Part shown: one piece after another, positions 24,585 through 33,801 of the stretch
Layout of the letters: each line of letters starts with the position of its first letter
Numbering within the stretch: position 1 is the stretch's first letter
DNA from: Nocardia vulneris
Lineage (GTDB): Bacteria; Actinomycetota; Actinomycetes; Mycobacteriales; Mycobacteriaceae
DNA length: 64,000 bases
NCBI RefSeq assembly: GCF_001613425.1
Contig: NZ_BDCI01000002.1
Location: 248,001 to 312,000, forward strand
Reading direction: 5' to 3'
Notes under the pieces: model-generated
Told to the model about the DNA's origin: nothing
The model's database searches: none
Seen by the model: the letters and a program-made list of their open reading frames with translations, nothing else
Position numbers and translations under genes: made by a program

Positions 24585-25019
24585 ATGACGGTCTCGAGTA
24601 AATTCGCCGCGGTCATGGCCGTGTCGGCGGTCGCCTGGGCCATCCTCGGCAGCGGTGTGGGAACCGCCACCGCGGCCGGAGATCTGTACGGAGCCATCGC
24701 GGTCGCGCCCATGAAAGTCGGTGAGGCCACCGACTATCCGACCCAATACGAGGCGGACCAGGCGGCTCTGGCGGCCTGTGGTGACGGGGTGTGCCACATC
24801 GCGGCCCGGATCCACAACGAATGCGGCGCGGTCGCCGAAGTCGACGGGCGCACCCCGCTCGGCACCTCGCCCATGTACTTCGCGGGCACGGGCCGCACGG
24901 CGGCCGAGGCGGAGGGCAACGCGCTACGACTCGCCGGCCCGAACGTCGGCACGCCGCTGCTGGAAATCGTGAAACCCGCCTTCATTCTCGACACCATCTG
25001 CACCTCGAACGCGGGCTAG
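24585..25019 (+). CDS. Secreted DUF4189 protein 2
   Basis: A 144-residue paralogue of the preceding gene, with signal peptide ending near TATAAGD and the same layout: DLYGAIAVAPMKVGEATDYP, YEADQAALAACGDGVCHIAA, NECGAVAEVDGR and final ICTSNAG. All four Cys positions are retained. The two are adjacent on the same strand with a 10-bp gap and form an operon that arose by tandem duplication. It converges on the kinase gene over a shared hairpin. The partner or target of these small secreted proteins is unknown. Confidence 0.85.
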   Translation: MTVSSKFAAVMAVSAVAWAILGSGVGTATAAGDLYGAIAVAPMKVGEATDYPTQYEADQAALAACGDGVCHIAARIHNECGAVAEVDGRTPLGTSPMYFAGTGRTAAEAEGNALRLAGPNVGTPLLEIVKPAFILDTICTSNAG

Positions 25020-25025
25020 CGCCGC

Positions 25026-25058
25026 CCCGAGTTCACCCGGGCCACTGGTGAACTCGGG
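25026..25058. terminator. Bidirectional hairpin between DUF4189 and kinase genes
   Basis: A perfect 12-bp stem CCCGAGTTCACC with GGTGAACTCGGG across a 9-nt loop. It lies just after the DUF4189 stop codon and overlaps the last codons of the convergent kinase gene, so it can serve both. Confidence 0.7.
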
Positions 25059-26709
25059 TCTGCGGTACCACCGGCGGCGCCTGCTGTTGCTGCGGCTGCG
25101 GCCGCTGCTGGACCGGCGGCGCGAGCACGGGCGGCGCCGGCTGCGCGGGCGACAGCGTGTCGCCGGGCGGCGCGACATCGTCCGGCGGTGGGGCATCCGC
25201 GGGCAGCGGCGCCGATGTCACAGCGACAGTGGTCGGTGCGAGCGTCGTGGTCGGCGCGGGTGGGTTCGACGTAGTCTGTTGCCGCACAGCAGAGGTCGTC
25301 GTCCCCTGTCCAGGCGAGGCGTCGTCACCGCGTACCGCGAACACCGTCCCGACGACCACACCCACCCCGGTCACCAGCACCCCGGCGCCCACCGCGACCC
25401 GCCGCGGCTTCCCCGAACCTCCCGCCCTCAGCCAGGATTTCGCACCTCCGGGCGTCGCGGAACGTGCCCTCTCCGGCAGCTGACCCACTGCCACTCGACC
25501 GGCCCCATGCCGAACAACCGCCACCACCTCACCGCCCGGCGCGGGTACCGCCTGGGTGGAACCATCGGCAGCAGTCGGTGCCGAACGCGCCGCACCCTCA
25601 CTGTCGGGTAGCACCGACGCTGCAGCACCGTGCTCGACGGGCTTTGCCGACAGCGCATCGACGCCGTCCGGCGGCGGCACCAGCGCCGCGTTGCCGATCA
25701 CTGTCGCGGTTGTCCGGGCCAGGCCGTCACCGGATGCCGCCCCGCCGAGGGCGTTGGCGACCGTCGGGGCCGATCGAGCCGACCCGTTGTCGCCGGTTCG
25801 CAGCGCCAGGTCGGCGGGCTGTGCGGCGCGGATCGGAAAGGGCTCTGGCCGTGGGGTTTCCAAGGGCGGGGAGGTGCGGGTGAGAGCTTGGGCAGTCGCT
25901 TCGGCGAGCGCGGTACAGCTGTCGTAGCGGTCCCCGGGTGACTTGGCCATGGCCGTGGCGATGACGATGTCGAGGGCGGCGGGGAGGTCCGGGCGGCGCT
26001 CGCGCGGGGTGGGCGGTGGGGCGGCCAGGTGTGCGCCGATCACGGCCGCCTGATCTTTGCGCGGGAACGGATGCTGTCCGGTCAACAGCTGAAAGAGGGT
26101 GCAGCCCAACGAGTATACGTCGGCGCGATGGTCGGCGACCGCGTCGCTGAAACGTTCTGGTGCCGCGTAGGCGAAGGTGGCGGCGATACCGGACAGCGTC
26201 ACCGTGTCGTCGAGCGTGCGCGCGATCCCGAAATCGGTGAGCACCGCGCGTTCCCCGTGCCGGACATCGTGCTCGATGAGCAGATTGGCCGGCTTCACGT
26301 CGCGGTGCAGGACCCCTTGCGCGTGCGCGTAATCCAGCGCGTGCGCGGCGTCGGTGAGCAGTCGCACCACCCGCTCCGGCGCAAGCCCGTCCGGATGGCC
26401 GCCGAGCAATCCCGCCGCGTCACCGCCGTCGATGTAGCGCATCGCCAGCCACAGCGCCGGATCTTCGGCGGCACTGCGGTCGTAGACGGAGACGATGTTG
26501 GGGTGCTCCAGCCCGGCGGCCAGGCGCGCCTCCCGATCGAAGGCGGAGCGCGTCTTTCGGTCGGTGTGGAAACTGTCGGTGAGCACCTTCAGCGCCACCC
26601 GCCGCGGCATCCGCGGGTGCCGCGCCAGATACACGATGCCCATTCCGCCCGCACCGAGCACCCGCTCGATGGTGAACCCGGCGAACCGAGTCCCCGGCTG
26701 CACAACCAC
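25033..26709 (-). CDS. Transmembrane Ser/Thr protein kinase (Pkn type)
   Basis: A 558-residue receptor-like kinase. The N-terminal catalytic domain (about 1-275) has the glycine loop VLGAGGMGIVYLARH, Lys in RVALKVLTD, catalytic loop VLHRDVKPANLLIEHD, magnesium loop LTDFGIAR and FAYAAPERFSD. A long juxtamembrane linker follows, then a transmembrane helix GAGVLVTGVGVVVGTVFAV near residue 440. The external part of about 100 residues is very rich in Thr, Pro and Gln, with no PASTA repeats, so no muropeptide sensing is evident. The GTG start at 26709 has GGGGAGG 6 bp upstream. Targets are unknown. Confidence 0.92.
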   Translation of the reverse strand: MVVQPGTRFAGFTIERVLGAGGMGIVYLARHPRMPRRVALKVLTDSFHTDRKTRSAFDREARLAAGLEHPNIVSVYDRSAAEDPALWLAMRYIDGGDAAGLLGGHPDGLAPERVVRLLTDAAHALDYAHAQGVLHRDVKPANLLIEHDVRHGERAVLTDFGIARTLDDTVTLSGIAATFAYAAPERFSDAVADHRADVYSLGCTLFQLLTGQHPFPRKDQAAVIGAHLAAPPPTPRERRPDLPAALDIVIATAMAKSPGDRYDSCTALAEATAQALTRTSPPLETPRPEPFPIRAAQPADLALRTGDNGSARSAPTVANALGGAASGDGLARTTATVIGNAALVPPPDGVDALSAKPVEHGAAASVLPDSEGAARSAPTAADGSTQAVPAPGGEVVAVVRHGAGRVAVGQLPERARSATPGGAKSWLRAGGSGKPRRVAVGAGVLVTGVGVVVGTVFAVRGDDASPGQGTTTSAVRQQTTSNPPAPTTTLAPTTVAVTSAPLPADAPPPDDVAPPGDTLSPAQPAPPVLAPPVQQRPQPQQQQAPPVVPQTRVHQWPG

Positions 26710-27111
26710 GACGTTCCTCCCCGGACACCTGACGGGCCGGACACCCGAATCCGTGCCACGACCCCGGAGAGAATCTAGCCCACGCCATGCCGGCGCGGAG
26801 CCCACCGAGCACCGGTGCCCGTCGCACGCGACAGTCCCCGCTGCCCGGACCGCTCCATCCCCCCACCCTGCCCGCACATCTCCGACACCCGGCTGCGTCG
26901 ATGGCGCGCACACCACTCGACGAGTCGTTCCGGCCCATCGGATGACTCATTCAGCCGCTCAGCTGGGCACCGAACCCGGTGTCCCGCAATACCGTTGCGT
27001 ACGACCAGATGGTTTTGTGCGGCCACCCCCCGCCGCATCAGAACCCTGGCGTCGCCGAGACGCCCTTTTCGACAGGCTACTGGCCGCCGAGACGAACGGA
27101 AACCAGCTCGA
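26710..27111. other. Intergenic region between kinase and monooxygenase
   Basis: About 400 bp of divergent promoter region. Open frames here are poor in protein-like sequence and read as shadows. I see no hairpin, operator or RNA motif that stands out. Confidence 0.5.
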
Positions 27112-28464
27112 ATGAGCAGTGCGACAGCAACAATCGAGAACACCGACCGCGCCGTGGTGATCGGCGCCAGTATTGCCGGACTGACTGCCGCGCAGGCACT
27201 TTCGGGAATCTTTGCGGAGGTCACCGTCGTGGAGCGGGACGTGCTCCCGGCCGGTGCCGGGCACCGCCGGGCCGTGCCGCAGGGCAGGCACGTCCATTCC
27301 CTGCTCGCCGGGGGCGCGATCGCCCTCGAGCACCTCTTTCCCGGCTTCGGCGACGATATGGTGCTCGCCGGCGCCGTTCCGTTCTGGTCCGGTCTCGATT
27401 GGTACCTCGACGGATATCGCATCCAGGCGCCGCCGCAACGTGGACGTGGTGTGGTGTCGAGCCGTTGCCTGCTCGAATCGATACTGCGCGACCGGGTTGC
27501 CGCCCTGCCGAACGTGACGATCGTCGACAACTGTGCCGTACTGAATCCGGTCGCGCCGACGGACCGGCGTCGCGTGACCGGTGTGCGGGTGCAATCGCGG
27601 GCGCGCGGCGGCGCGCCCACCGTGCTGCCGGCCGATCTCGTGGTGGACGCCAGCGGCCGGGGCGGTCGGTCGCCGCTCTGGTTGGCAGAGCTCGGCTTCC
27701 AGCCGCCGCGGGAATCGAAGATGCCCGTCGACACGACCTATGTCACACGCTCGTACCGACGCGAGCCCCAGCACTTGAACGGCCGGCCCGGCACCATTGT
27801 CAGCCCGTTTCCCGGGTCGCCACGCGGGACGTTCCTGCTCGCCCAGGAGAACGACGAGTTCATCCTCACCATCGGTGGCCTCTTCGGCGCACAACCGCCG
27901 ATGGACGACGACACCCTCCTGACTTTCGCGCAGTCGCTGCCCACCGACGATTTCGCGGACTTCCTGCGCACCGCGACGCGGATCAGCGAGCCGGTCAAGA
28001 TGCGCTACCCGACCAGTGTCCGCCGCCACTACGAAGAACTCGACGAATTCCCGGCCGGATATCTGGTCCTCGGCGACGCAGTGTGCAGCTTCAATCCGGT
28101 ACACGGGCAAGGCATGTCGATGGCCGCCAGGTCGGCCGTGATCCTGCGTGAGCTGCTCGAAGCGGGTCCGAACGATCTGGCGCAGCAGTTCTTTCGAGCG
28201 GTCGCCGACCCGGTCGAGGCCGCTTGGACGTTCGCGACCAGGATGGATTCCCGGTTCCCGGCCTCGGGTATCGCACCTACCCTCGAGAGCAGATTGCTGG
28301 ACCGCTATGTCGCACGCATGGCCCGGGCGGCCGCGACCGACGACCTGGTGGCGGCGGCCGTCGTCAGCGTGCTCCAATTGACCGCGACCCCGGACACGCT
28401 CCTCGCTCCCGCGGTGCTGGGCCGGGTGTTGCGACATATGAGCAACGCCGCACTGGTGGGTTGA
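27112..28464 (+). CDS. FAD-dependent monooxygenase/hydroxylase
   Basis: A 450-residue flavoprotein of the geranylgeranyl-reductase/squalene-epoxidase-like FAD family. The GxGxxG-type motif is relaxed: RAVVIGASIAGLTAAQALSG. The conserved Arg segment GHRRAVPQGRHVHSLLAGG follows, with a DG-like LVVDASGRGGRSPLWL at mid-length and the late FAD motif GYLVLGDAVCSFNPVHGQGM. Members usually hydroxylate or dehydrogenate hydrophobic secondary metabolites. The ATG at 27112 directly precedes the FAD domain; the frame upstream is open but not protein-like. No biosynthetic cluster surrounds it. Confidence 0.82.
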   Translation: MSSATATIENTDRAVVIGASIAGLTAAQALSGIFAEVTVVERDVLPAGAGHRRAVPQGRHVHSLLAGGAIALEHLFPGFGDDMVLAGAVPFWSGLDWYLDGYRIQAPPQRGRGVVSSRCLLESILRDRVAALPNVTIVDNCAVLNPVAPTDRRRVTGVRVQSRARGGAPTVLPADLVVDASGRGGRSPLWLAELGFQPPRESKMPVDTTYVTRSYRREPQHLNGRPGTIVSPFPGSPRGTFLLAQENDEFILTIGGLFGAQPPMDDDTLLTFAQSLPTDDFADFLRTATRISEPVKMRYPTSVRRHYEELDEFPAGYLVLGDAVCSFNPVHGQGMSMAARSAVILRELLEAGPNDLAQQFFRAVADPVEAAWTFATRMDSRFPASGIAPTLESRLLDRYVARMARAAATDDLVAAAVVSVLQLTATPDTLLAPAVLGRVLRHMSNAALVG

Positions 28465-28509
28465 AACGCTCTGCGCTCGTTCAGGATCCGCTTTCCGGAA
28501 CGGTCTCGG

Positions 28510-29295
28510 TCACGTGCGCAACTGCCGGACGCGTAAGACTCCCGTAAGCAGCGGAAGGACGAATTCGCCACCGCTCGTCTCCGGTGTGCTCGCGAGGAAC
28601 GCGCGGATACGGCCGAGGGCGGCCGCGCGTTCGGGTTCCGGCATCACGAGCATGCCCGCGCGCGTTCCGAGGGTCGCAACGAGGGCGTCGGCCGTGCGCC
28701 GCTGCCCGTGTGGAAACTCGGCCTGCTCCGGCGCACCGAATCGCGCGGGCAGGCCCGTGGCAGGCAGATGCAAGGTCGCGGTGGCGGCCCGCCAACTGGT
28801 GCGGGTGTCCCGCGAGCCGATCGCGGCAGCGCCACTGACCTTTTCGAGTCCGGCCACCCAGTCCACCCGGTCGTCCATGACGTTCCACAGTCCGGCCAGA
28901 ATGCCGCCGGGCGCGAGGACCCTCGCTATCTCGGGGCCCGCGACGCCCATATCGAACCAATGCAGGGCGTTACCCGCCAGCACCGCGTCGACGGACGCGT
29001 CCGGCAGCGGTATCGACTCGGCGCTGCCCGGCAACGCCCGGACGGACGGCAGGGCACGGCGCAACTCGGCCAGCATCGCCGGATCGGGTTCCACCGCGAC
29101 GACATCGGCGGCCGAGGACGCCAAAGTTCCGGTCAGCTTGCCGGTTCCGGCACCGAGGTCCAGCACCCGCGGCCCGGGCGCGCGTTCCAGCGCCCAGCGC
29201 ACCGCGGCGGGCGCGTAGTCCGGGCGGTGCGCGGCGTACGCCTGCGCGGCCGCGCCGAAGGATGAGGCATGCGTCCTCTGCACGTCCGGCTCCAC
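28510..29295 (-). CDS. SAM-dependent methyltransferase (UbiE-like)
   Basis: A 261-residue class I methyltransferase: AYAAHRPDYAPAAVRWALER precedes motif I RVLDLGAGTGKLTGTLA, then VAVEPDPAMLAELRRALP (acidic end of strand 2), LPGSAESIPLPDASVDAVLA (motif II) and NALHWFD. It resembles the type-11 methyltransferases used on small molecules. Translation probably begins at GTG 29295. Its substrate is unknown. It converges with the monooxygenase gene, 45 bp away. Confidence 0.85.
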   Translation of the reverse strand: MEPDVQRTHASSFGAAAQAYAAHRPDYAPAAVRWALERAPGPRVLDLGAGTGKLTGTLASSAADVVAVEPDPAMLAELRRALPSVRALPGSAESIPLPDASVDAVLAGNALHWFDMGVAGPEIARVLAPGGILAGLWNVMDDRVDWVAGLEKVSGAAAIGSRDTRTSWRAATATLHLPATGLPARFGAPEQAEFPHGQRRTADALVATLGTRAGMLVMPEPERAAALGRIRAFLASTPETSGGEFVLPLLTGVLRVRQLRT

Positions 29296-29393
29296 AAGGT
29301 CACCCTAGCCGCAAGGCGGATACCACACCGCCGCAATGACATCGGTCCGCGCGGCGAACCGCCTACCGACGCACGGTATGTGTGCCGGTCCGG

Positions 29394-29702
29394 TCAGCGG
29401 CCCGAGTTCGCTGCGTCCATCGCGTCCATCTGGTCGGCGGCGTTCCGCTGGCCCGTGGCGTATTCGGCGAAGGTGGTGGACATCTGATCGATCGCCGCGA
29501 GCAAGTTCTCCCGGGCGGCGAGATAGCCCTTCTCACCCTGGGCGAACTTGTTGCCGAAACTGTCCTTCCCCCACGGGGTGCCGGAACCGGCCACCGTGGT
29601 GCGAAGGGTGCCCAGCGTGCGCGAGATGCTGTCGTGGATCCGATCGCAGTCGCCCGCGGCCCGGCGCAATTGGTTCGTGTCGACCTCGACCTTGTCGGCC
29701 AC
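29394..29702 (-). CDS. WXG100-like type VII secretion protein
   Basis: A 102-residue helical-hairpin protein of the ESX/WXG100-like group. The turn motif is GTPWGKDSFGNKFAQGEKGY (a W-G turn followed by a charged helix), flanked by two amphipathic helices: DTNQLRRAAGDCDRIHDSIS before and LLAAIDQMSTTFAEYATGQR after. It begins with GTG. It lies 33 bp downstream of the large repeat protein on the same strand, so the two form an operon and are probably secreted together. No ESX core components (EccC, EccD) are in the window. Confidence 0.8.
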   Translation of the reverse strand: MADKVEVDTNQLRRAAGDCDRIHDSISRTLGTLRTTVAGSGTPWGKDSFGNKFAQGEKGYLAARENLLAAIDQMSTTFAEYATGQRNAADQMDAMDAANSGR

Positions 29703-29735
29703 CGTCTATCCCTCTCCTTGTGATTACGGGTTCGT

Positions 29736-32210
29736 TCAGAGCTTGAAAGGCACGTCCACTGAAGGTTTTTCGTCGTCTGTGCCCGGTTCCGCGTCGTCGG
29801 GCCCGGTCTGTTCGAGCACCCACACCGAACTGTCCGGCGCCTCGGGCCCGTGGAACGGCCTGGGCAGCGGAGCCCAATGCGGCAGCTGTTTCGGCCGGGT
29901 CTTGCCCTTCATGTCCTTGCCGGGTCCGAGGAACGGCTCCTGCGGTCTGGTGCCCTGATTGCCAGGGTTGTTCGTGCCACCGCCGCCATGCGTGGCGCCA
30001 CCTCCGCCGGGCGGTGGCGCAGTGGTGATGGAAGAGCCCGAGCCGGACGAGCCGCTGGAACCGTTCGAATGCTGGCCGACCGAACCACCCTGCACCGAAC
30101 CGCCCGGAACAGGGCTGCCCGCAGGCGACCCGGTGCCCGGCGTAGCGGCACGCCCCGGAGCAATCCCGTCCGCCACCGAGCCGGAACCGCTCGGCGGCCG
30201 CCAACCGCCGTCGACCGAGGCCTGCCACGAGGTGGGCGGCACGAAGCCGTTGCGCCCCGAAGACCCTGCGGTGCTGTTGGATCCCTGCACCGACGACGAA
30301 CCGCCGCCATTCGTACCCACGGAATTGCCACCCGCAGAACCGTGCACGGACGCCTGGCCACTACCGCCTGAGACCACAGAGCCGCCACCCGCCGACCCAT
30401 GCACCGACGACTGACCGCTACCGCCTGAGACCACGGAACCGCCACCCGCCGACCCATGCACCGACGACTGACCACTGCCGCCCGAAACCACGGAACCGCC
30501 GCCGTTGGACCCGTGCACGGACGACCCGCCACTGCCGAGGGACTCCCGCGCCGAATGAAAGGAATCCCGCGCGGTGTGGAACGACTGCCCTTCGCTGTCG
30601 ACCGTCGCCCGGCCGGTGTGACCGGTGTGAAAGGACCGGCCGTCGCTGTCGAGGGTGCCGCGGCCGTCGCTGTGCACGGACCGGCCGTCACCGTCCGCGC
30701 TCGCGCGACTGTTCGTCTCGCCGCGCACCGATGTGCCGTCGGCCGGGCGAACCGCGGGCGGACCGCCCTGCGAGCCGCGCACCGACGGCTGCGAATGCTG
30801 GGACCCGGCGGCGCTTTCGGTCACCGAGCGCGCCGGACCAGTGCCGTGCGAACTGCCGCCGTCACCGGACGAACCGGCCGCACGTGAGCCACCGCTGTGC
30901 GAACCGCCCTGTGTCCCTTGACCGCCGGAGCCCACCGACCCACCGGCGACCGATGTGGCGTGGCTCCCTCCGGTACCGTTCCGCTGCGAACCCCCTTGTG
31001 TCCCTTGACTGCCCGACACCGACGACCCCTCCGTGGCCGAACCGGCACGGCTGCCGCCGTTGCCGTCCAAGGACCGCAACGGAATAGACGATCCGCCGGA
31101 CCCGCGGCTCGAGCCGTCGTGCACCGACGAACCCCCGCGACTCGCTGCGTCGGATGCCGGGCTGCGCGGCGCGCCGGGCTTGTGCATCCACAGTCGGTAC
31201 CGCACATCCGACGACGAGATCGGGCTCGACTTGGCGAAAGCGCCGCGCGCACCGCCGACGAGCCCGCCACGCGCGATACCGCCCACCCACCCGTTCGGGG
31301 ACGCGAACGACGACCAGTCCCCGGTTGCCACCCCCACCGCGAGATTGCCCGTCGCCGAGCCCACCACGCCCGACGCCGCGCCGATGAACGCACCCCGCCC
31401 GGTGCGCCCCCACACGTTGTCCAGCGAGCGCGCACCGAACTTGTCGATCCCCCGGCCGAGGTAGCGCGCGAACTCGCGCGAGGGCAGGGTACTCGCCACC
31501 GAGGCGAACACCGACACGCCGAATTCCTTGCCGTCGAAGTGCCGCCGCTTCCCGTCCGCCATCTGCCCGAGTTGCACGGCCGCGTTCAGTCCCCCTGAGG
31601 TGAGGGCGCTTTCGCCGACCTTCACCGTGTAGACGCCCCAGCCCTTCGCGGTCGGCAGCACGAAACGCCCACCCGCCAACGACTTCCAGAAGTACCGCTT
31701 CTCGGCGGAGGCGCCCAATTTGCGCGCCAATCTGGTGATCGCGTTCTGCACCATGTCCTCGAACACCCGCAGGAACGAGCGGGTGTAACTGACCGCCGCG
31801 GCCTCGACCACGGGCGCGGTCGGCGGAAACAGCCAGGCCCACAGGATTTCTATGGCCAGCCAGCACAGCGAGATGATGATGGTCAGCTTGGTCGCCTGCA
31901 GCTGGGTGCCCAGATCGAAGGTCGAGTCCGAAATCTGCTGTAGCAGTTGCGCCAGCGACTCCAGGGACTGGTCGCCGCTGCGCAGCCCGTCGAAGAGCCG
32001 CCCCATCGCCTCGCTCGCCGCACCCTGCGGATAGGCGAGCATCGTGTCCTTCTCGGCCGCATCGATCTGCGAAAGTTGCGCCTGCAGTTCCTCGCTCGCG
32101 GTCTTCCAGGCCGCGGCGATCGCCCACATGGCGTCCTCGTCACCGTCGGGCCAGCTCGATCCGGCGATCCAGCCGAGCCAGCGGAGTTCCTCCGGGAGAT
32201 ACAGACTCAT
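29736..32210 (-). CDS. CpnT-like WXG-domain protein with Ser/Gly repeats
   Basis: An 824-residue candidate type VII secretion substrate. Residues about 1-130 match the WXG-like N-terminal domain of CpnT-type proteins (LGWIAGSSWPDGDEDAMWAI, then a long helix), with a hydrophobic segment LTIIISLCWLAIEILWAWLF near residue 110. Residues about 265-325 are glycine-rich and hydrophobic (GAFIGAASGVVGSATGNLAV). From about residue 345 to 790 the chain is low-complexity Ser/Gly, including a 19-residue tandem repeat of the form SSVHGSAGGGSVVSGGSGQ. The C-terminus is Pro-rich then acidic; no toxin fold is recognised. It is followed by a WXG100-like gene. Confidence 0.75.
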   Translation of the reverse strand: MSLYLPEELRWLGWIAGSSWPDGDEDAMWAIAAAWKTASEELQAQLSQIDAAEKDTMLAYPQGAASEAMGRLFDGLRSGDQSLESLAQLLQQISDSTFDLGTQLQATKLTIIISLCWLAIEILWAWLFPPTAPVVEAAAVSYTRSFLRVFEDMVQNAITRLARKLGASAEKRYFWKSLAGGRFVLPTAKGWGVYTVKVGESALTSGGLNAAVQLGQMADGKRRHFDGKEFGVSVFASVASTLPSREFARYLGRGIDKFGARSLDNVWGRTGRGAFIGAASGVVGSATGNLAVGVATGDWSSFASPNGWVGGIARGGLVGGARGAFAKSSPISSSDVRYRLWMHKPGAPRSPASDAASRGGSSVHDGSSRGSGGSSIPLRSLDGNGGSRAGSATEGSSVSGSQGTQGGSQRNGTGGSHATSVAGGSVGSGGQGTQGGSHSGGSRAAGSSGDGGSSHGTGPARSVTESAAGSQHSQPSVRGSQGGPPAVRPADGTSVRGETNSRASADGDGRSVHSDGRGTLDSDGRSFHTGHTGRATVDSEGQSFHTARDSFHSARESLGSGGSSVHGSNGGGSVVSGGSGQSSVHGSAGGGSVVSGGSGQSSVHGSAGGGSVVSGGSGQASVHGSAGGNSVGTNGGGSSSVQGSNSTAGSSGRNGFVPPTSWQASVDGGWRPPSGSGSVADGIAPGRAATPGTGSPAGSPVPGGSVQGGSVGQHSNGSSGSSGSGSSITTAPPPGGGGATHGGGGTNNPGNQGTRPQEPFLGPGKDMKGKTRPKQLPHWAPLPRPFHGPEAPDSSVWVLEQTGPDDAEPGTDDEKPSVDVPFKL
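30304..30531 (-). repeat. 57-bp tandem repeat inside the CpnT-like gene
   Basis: Four units of exactly 57 bp start at about 30304, 30361, 30418 and 30475. The middle two are nearly identical at DNA level; the outer two are degenerate. Each encodes a 19-residue SSVHGS(A/N)GGGSVV-type unit. The high DNA identity suggests recent slippage or recombination, so copy number may vary between strains. Confidence 0.85.
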
Positions 32211-32488
32211 CAGACCCGCTCCGCCCCATCCACGCTGCGAACATCAAACCCACAGCGCCCCAGCACATCTGACCGCATGCCTACACAAACAAGCAGTCAA
32301 CCGGGCCGCCGCAGTCCACGATGACGCACACCGCACCCCCACCACTACCCCCCGCCCCACCTCGTCTCCACAATTTCACCCACCCGTCACCGGCGCGCGT
32401 TGTGGACGTTCCCGGGGCCGATGGTCGGCCCGCCTTCCTCGCCGAGGCCGACAAGGCGGCGCACGCGGCGACGGAACCGCCGGCCGGA

Positions 32489-33424
32489 CTAGAGTTCCGC
32501 CGCCGCGGCGATCATGAGGTCCCGGGATCGCGCCGGGGTGTCGGCTTGCACGGCGAGCCGGTCCATCACTTCGCGGTAGTGCCGGACTTCGTCCGGGCGA
32601 TCCAGATAGAGGGCGGTGGTGAGCTGTTCCAGATAGACGATGTCGGGCAGCTCGCGCTCGGCGAAACGCAGCATCGTGAACGAGCTGCCCGCCGCCGCGT
32701 TCGCGCCGGTCCGGTAGGACAGCACCTGGATGGTCACGCTCGGCTTGGCCGACATCTCGATGAGGTGCTCGAGCTGCGCGCGCTGCACGTGCCGGCCGCC
32801 GACCGGGCGGTGCAGCACGGCCTCGTCCAGCACCGCCCACAGCATCGGCCCGCCGGGCACGTCGAGGATCTCCTGGCGTTTCGTGCGCAGCTCCACCCGG
32901 CGCGCCGCCTGTACATCGATGCGCTGGCCCGAGCCGCGCCGTTCGGCGCGCCGCACGGCCTCGCTGTTCTGGTGGCCTACCGCGACGACGGCCGCGGCGT
33001 AGTCCTCGGTTTGCAGTAGACCCGGAACCAGTTGTCCCTCAAAGGTTCTGATCGTTCGCGCCGCGCCCTCGAGGCCGATGTAGGTCTCGAACCATTGCGG
33101 CAGCAGATCGCTGTACCGGTGCCACCAGCCCGGCTGGTTCGCTTTGCGCGCCAGATCGACGAACTTGGCACGCTGTTCGGTGTCGGTGACCCCGTACAGG
33201 CTCAGCAGGTCGACGATGTCGCGTTCTTTGAACCCGGTCCGGCCGAGCTCGAGCCGGCTGATCTTGGCGTACGAGCCACGGATGTGGTCCGCCGCGACCT
33301 GCGGCGTGATGCCTCGCGCTTCGCGAAGTTTGCGCAGTTGACCGCCCACCGCGATCCGCAGAGCCGTCGGACCACGTTCGGCGACACTGGAATCGACGCC
33401 GATCCGGCTCGGTTCTGCGGCCAT
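32489..33424 (-). CDS. XRE-type regulator with DUF5753 domain
   Basis: A 311-residue regulator. The N-terminal helix-turn-helix is GGQLRKLREARGITPQVAAD, with recognition helix GSYAKISRLELGRTGF. The DUF5753 domain follows (ARTIRTFEGQLVPGLLQTED, then VLDEAVLHRPVGG and VTIQVLSYRTGANAAAGSSF). In actinomycetes these proteins usually form a pair with a small DUF397 protein; none is visible on either side here. On the minus strand a TATGAT element near 33510 may be its -10. Targets are unknown. The ATG at 33424 is taken as the start. Confidence 0.9.
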   Translation of the reverse strand: MAAEPSRIGVDSSVAERGPTALRIAVGGQLRKLREARGITPQVAADHIRGSYAKISRLELGRTGFKERDIVDLLSLYGVTDTEQRAKFVDLARKANQPGWWHRYSDLLPQWFETYIGLEGAARTIRTFEGQLVPGLLQTEDYAAAVVAVGHQNSEAVRRAERRGSGQRIDVQAARRVELRTKRQEILDVPGGPMLWAVLDEAVLHRPVGGRHVQRAQLEHLIEMSAKPSVTIQVLSYRTGANAAAGSSFTMLRFAERELPDIVYLEQLTTALYLDRPDEVRHYREVMDRLAVQADTPARSRDLMIAAAAEL

Positions 33425-33801
33425 GAGCTTCTACTCCGATGTTGGAAACCACCGACGGCGCGCGCGCCCGTCACCGTCGCAAACAACACCGTATCCACGC
33501 CGATCATAGCTTTTTACCGCGCACACTGGTACTTCCCGATGGTTCCACGCCGGAACCCACTGCCCGGATTCGGCACCGGGCGGGGGCACTGGATGCCGCC
33601 AGCTACTCATTGGACAACAAGGCCCAGGGCCGGACACAGCGCGGCCTCGCGTACCGTGTGGAGGATTTTGCGGGAAAACGGCGAGTGGTCGATCCCTTCC
33701 CTTCTCAACATATAGCTCACCGGGGGCCTTGCGGCAAGACCCGGGGTGTGCCGCAGAATTGCCGAGCTCGACCATCACCTGCGGACTTTTGGGAGTAATG
33801 C
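33425..33801. other. Divergent intergenic region
   Basis: About 375 bp between the XRE regulator and the aromatic hydroxylase. Contains a possible minus-strand -10 (TATGAT near 33508). Otherwise I see no gene, RNA motif or clear operator. Confidence 0.5.

Noticed and set aside
30304..30531. Regular 57-bp repeats considered as a CRISPR-like array
   Set aside because: They are contiguous in-frame coding repeats without unique spacers, inside the Ser/Gly-rich protein gene.
32211..32488. Possible DUF397 partner gene next to the XRE-DUF5753 regulator
   Set aside because: I looked on both sides for the usual 60-residue DUF397 pattern (W..SSYS, D..G) and found none; the frames present are repetitive shadows.
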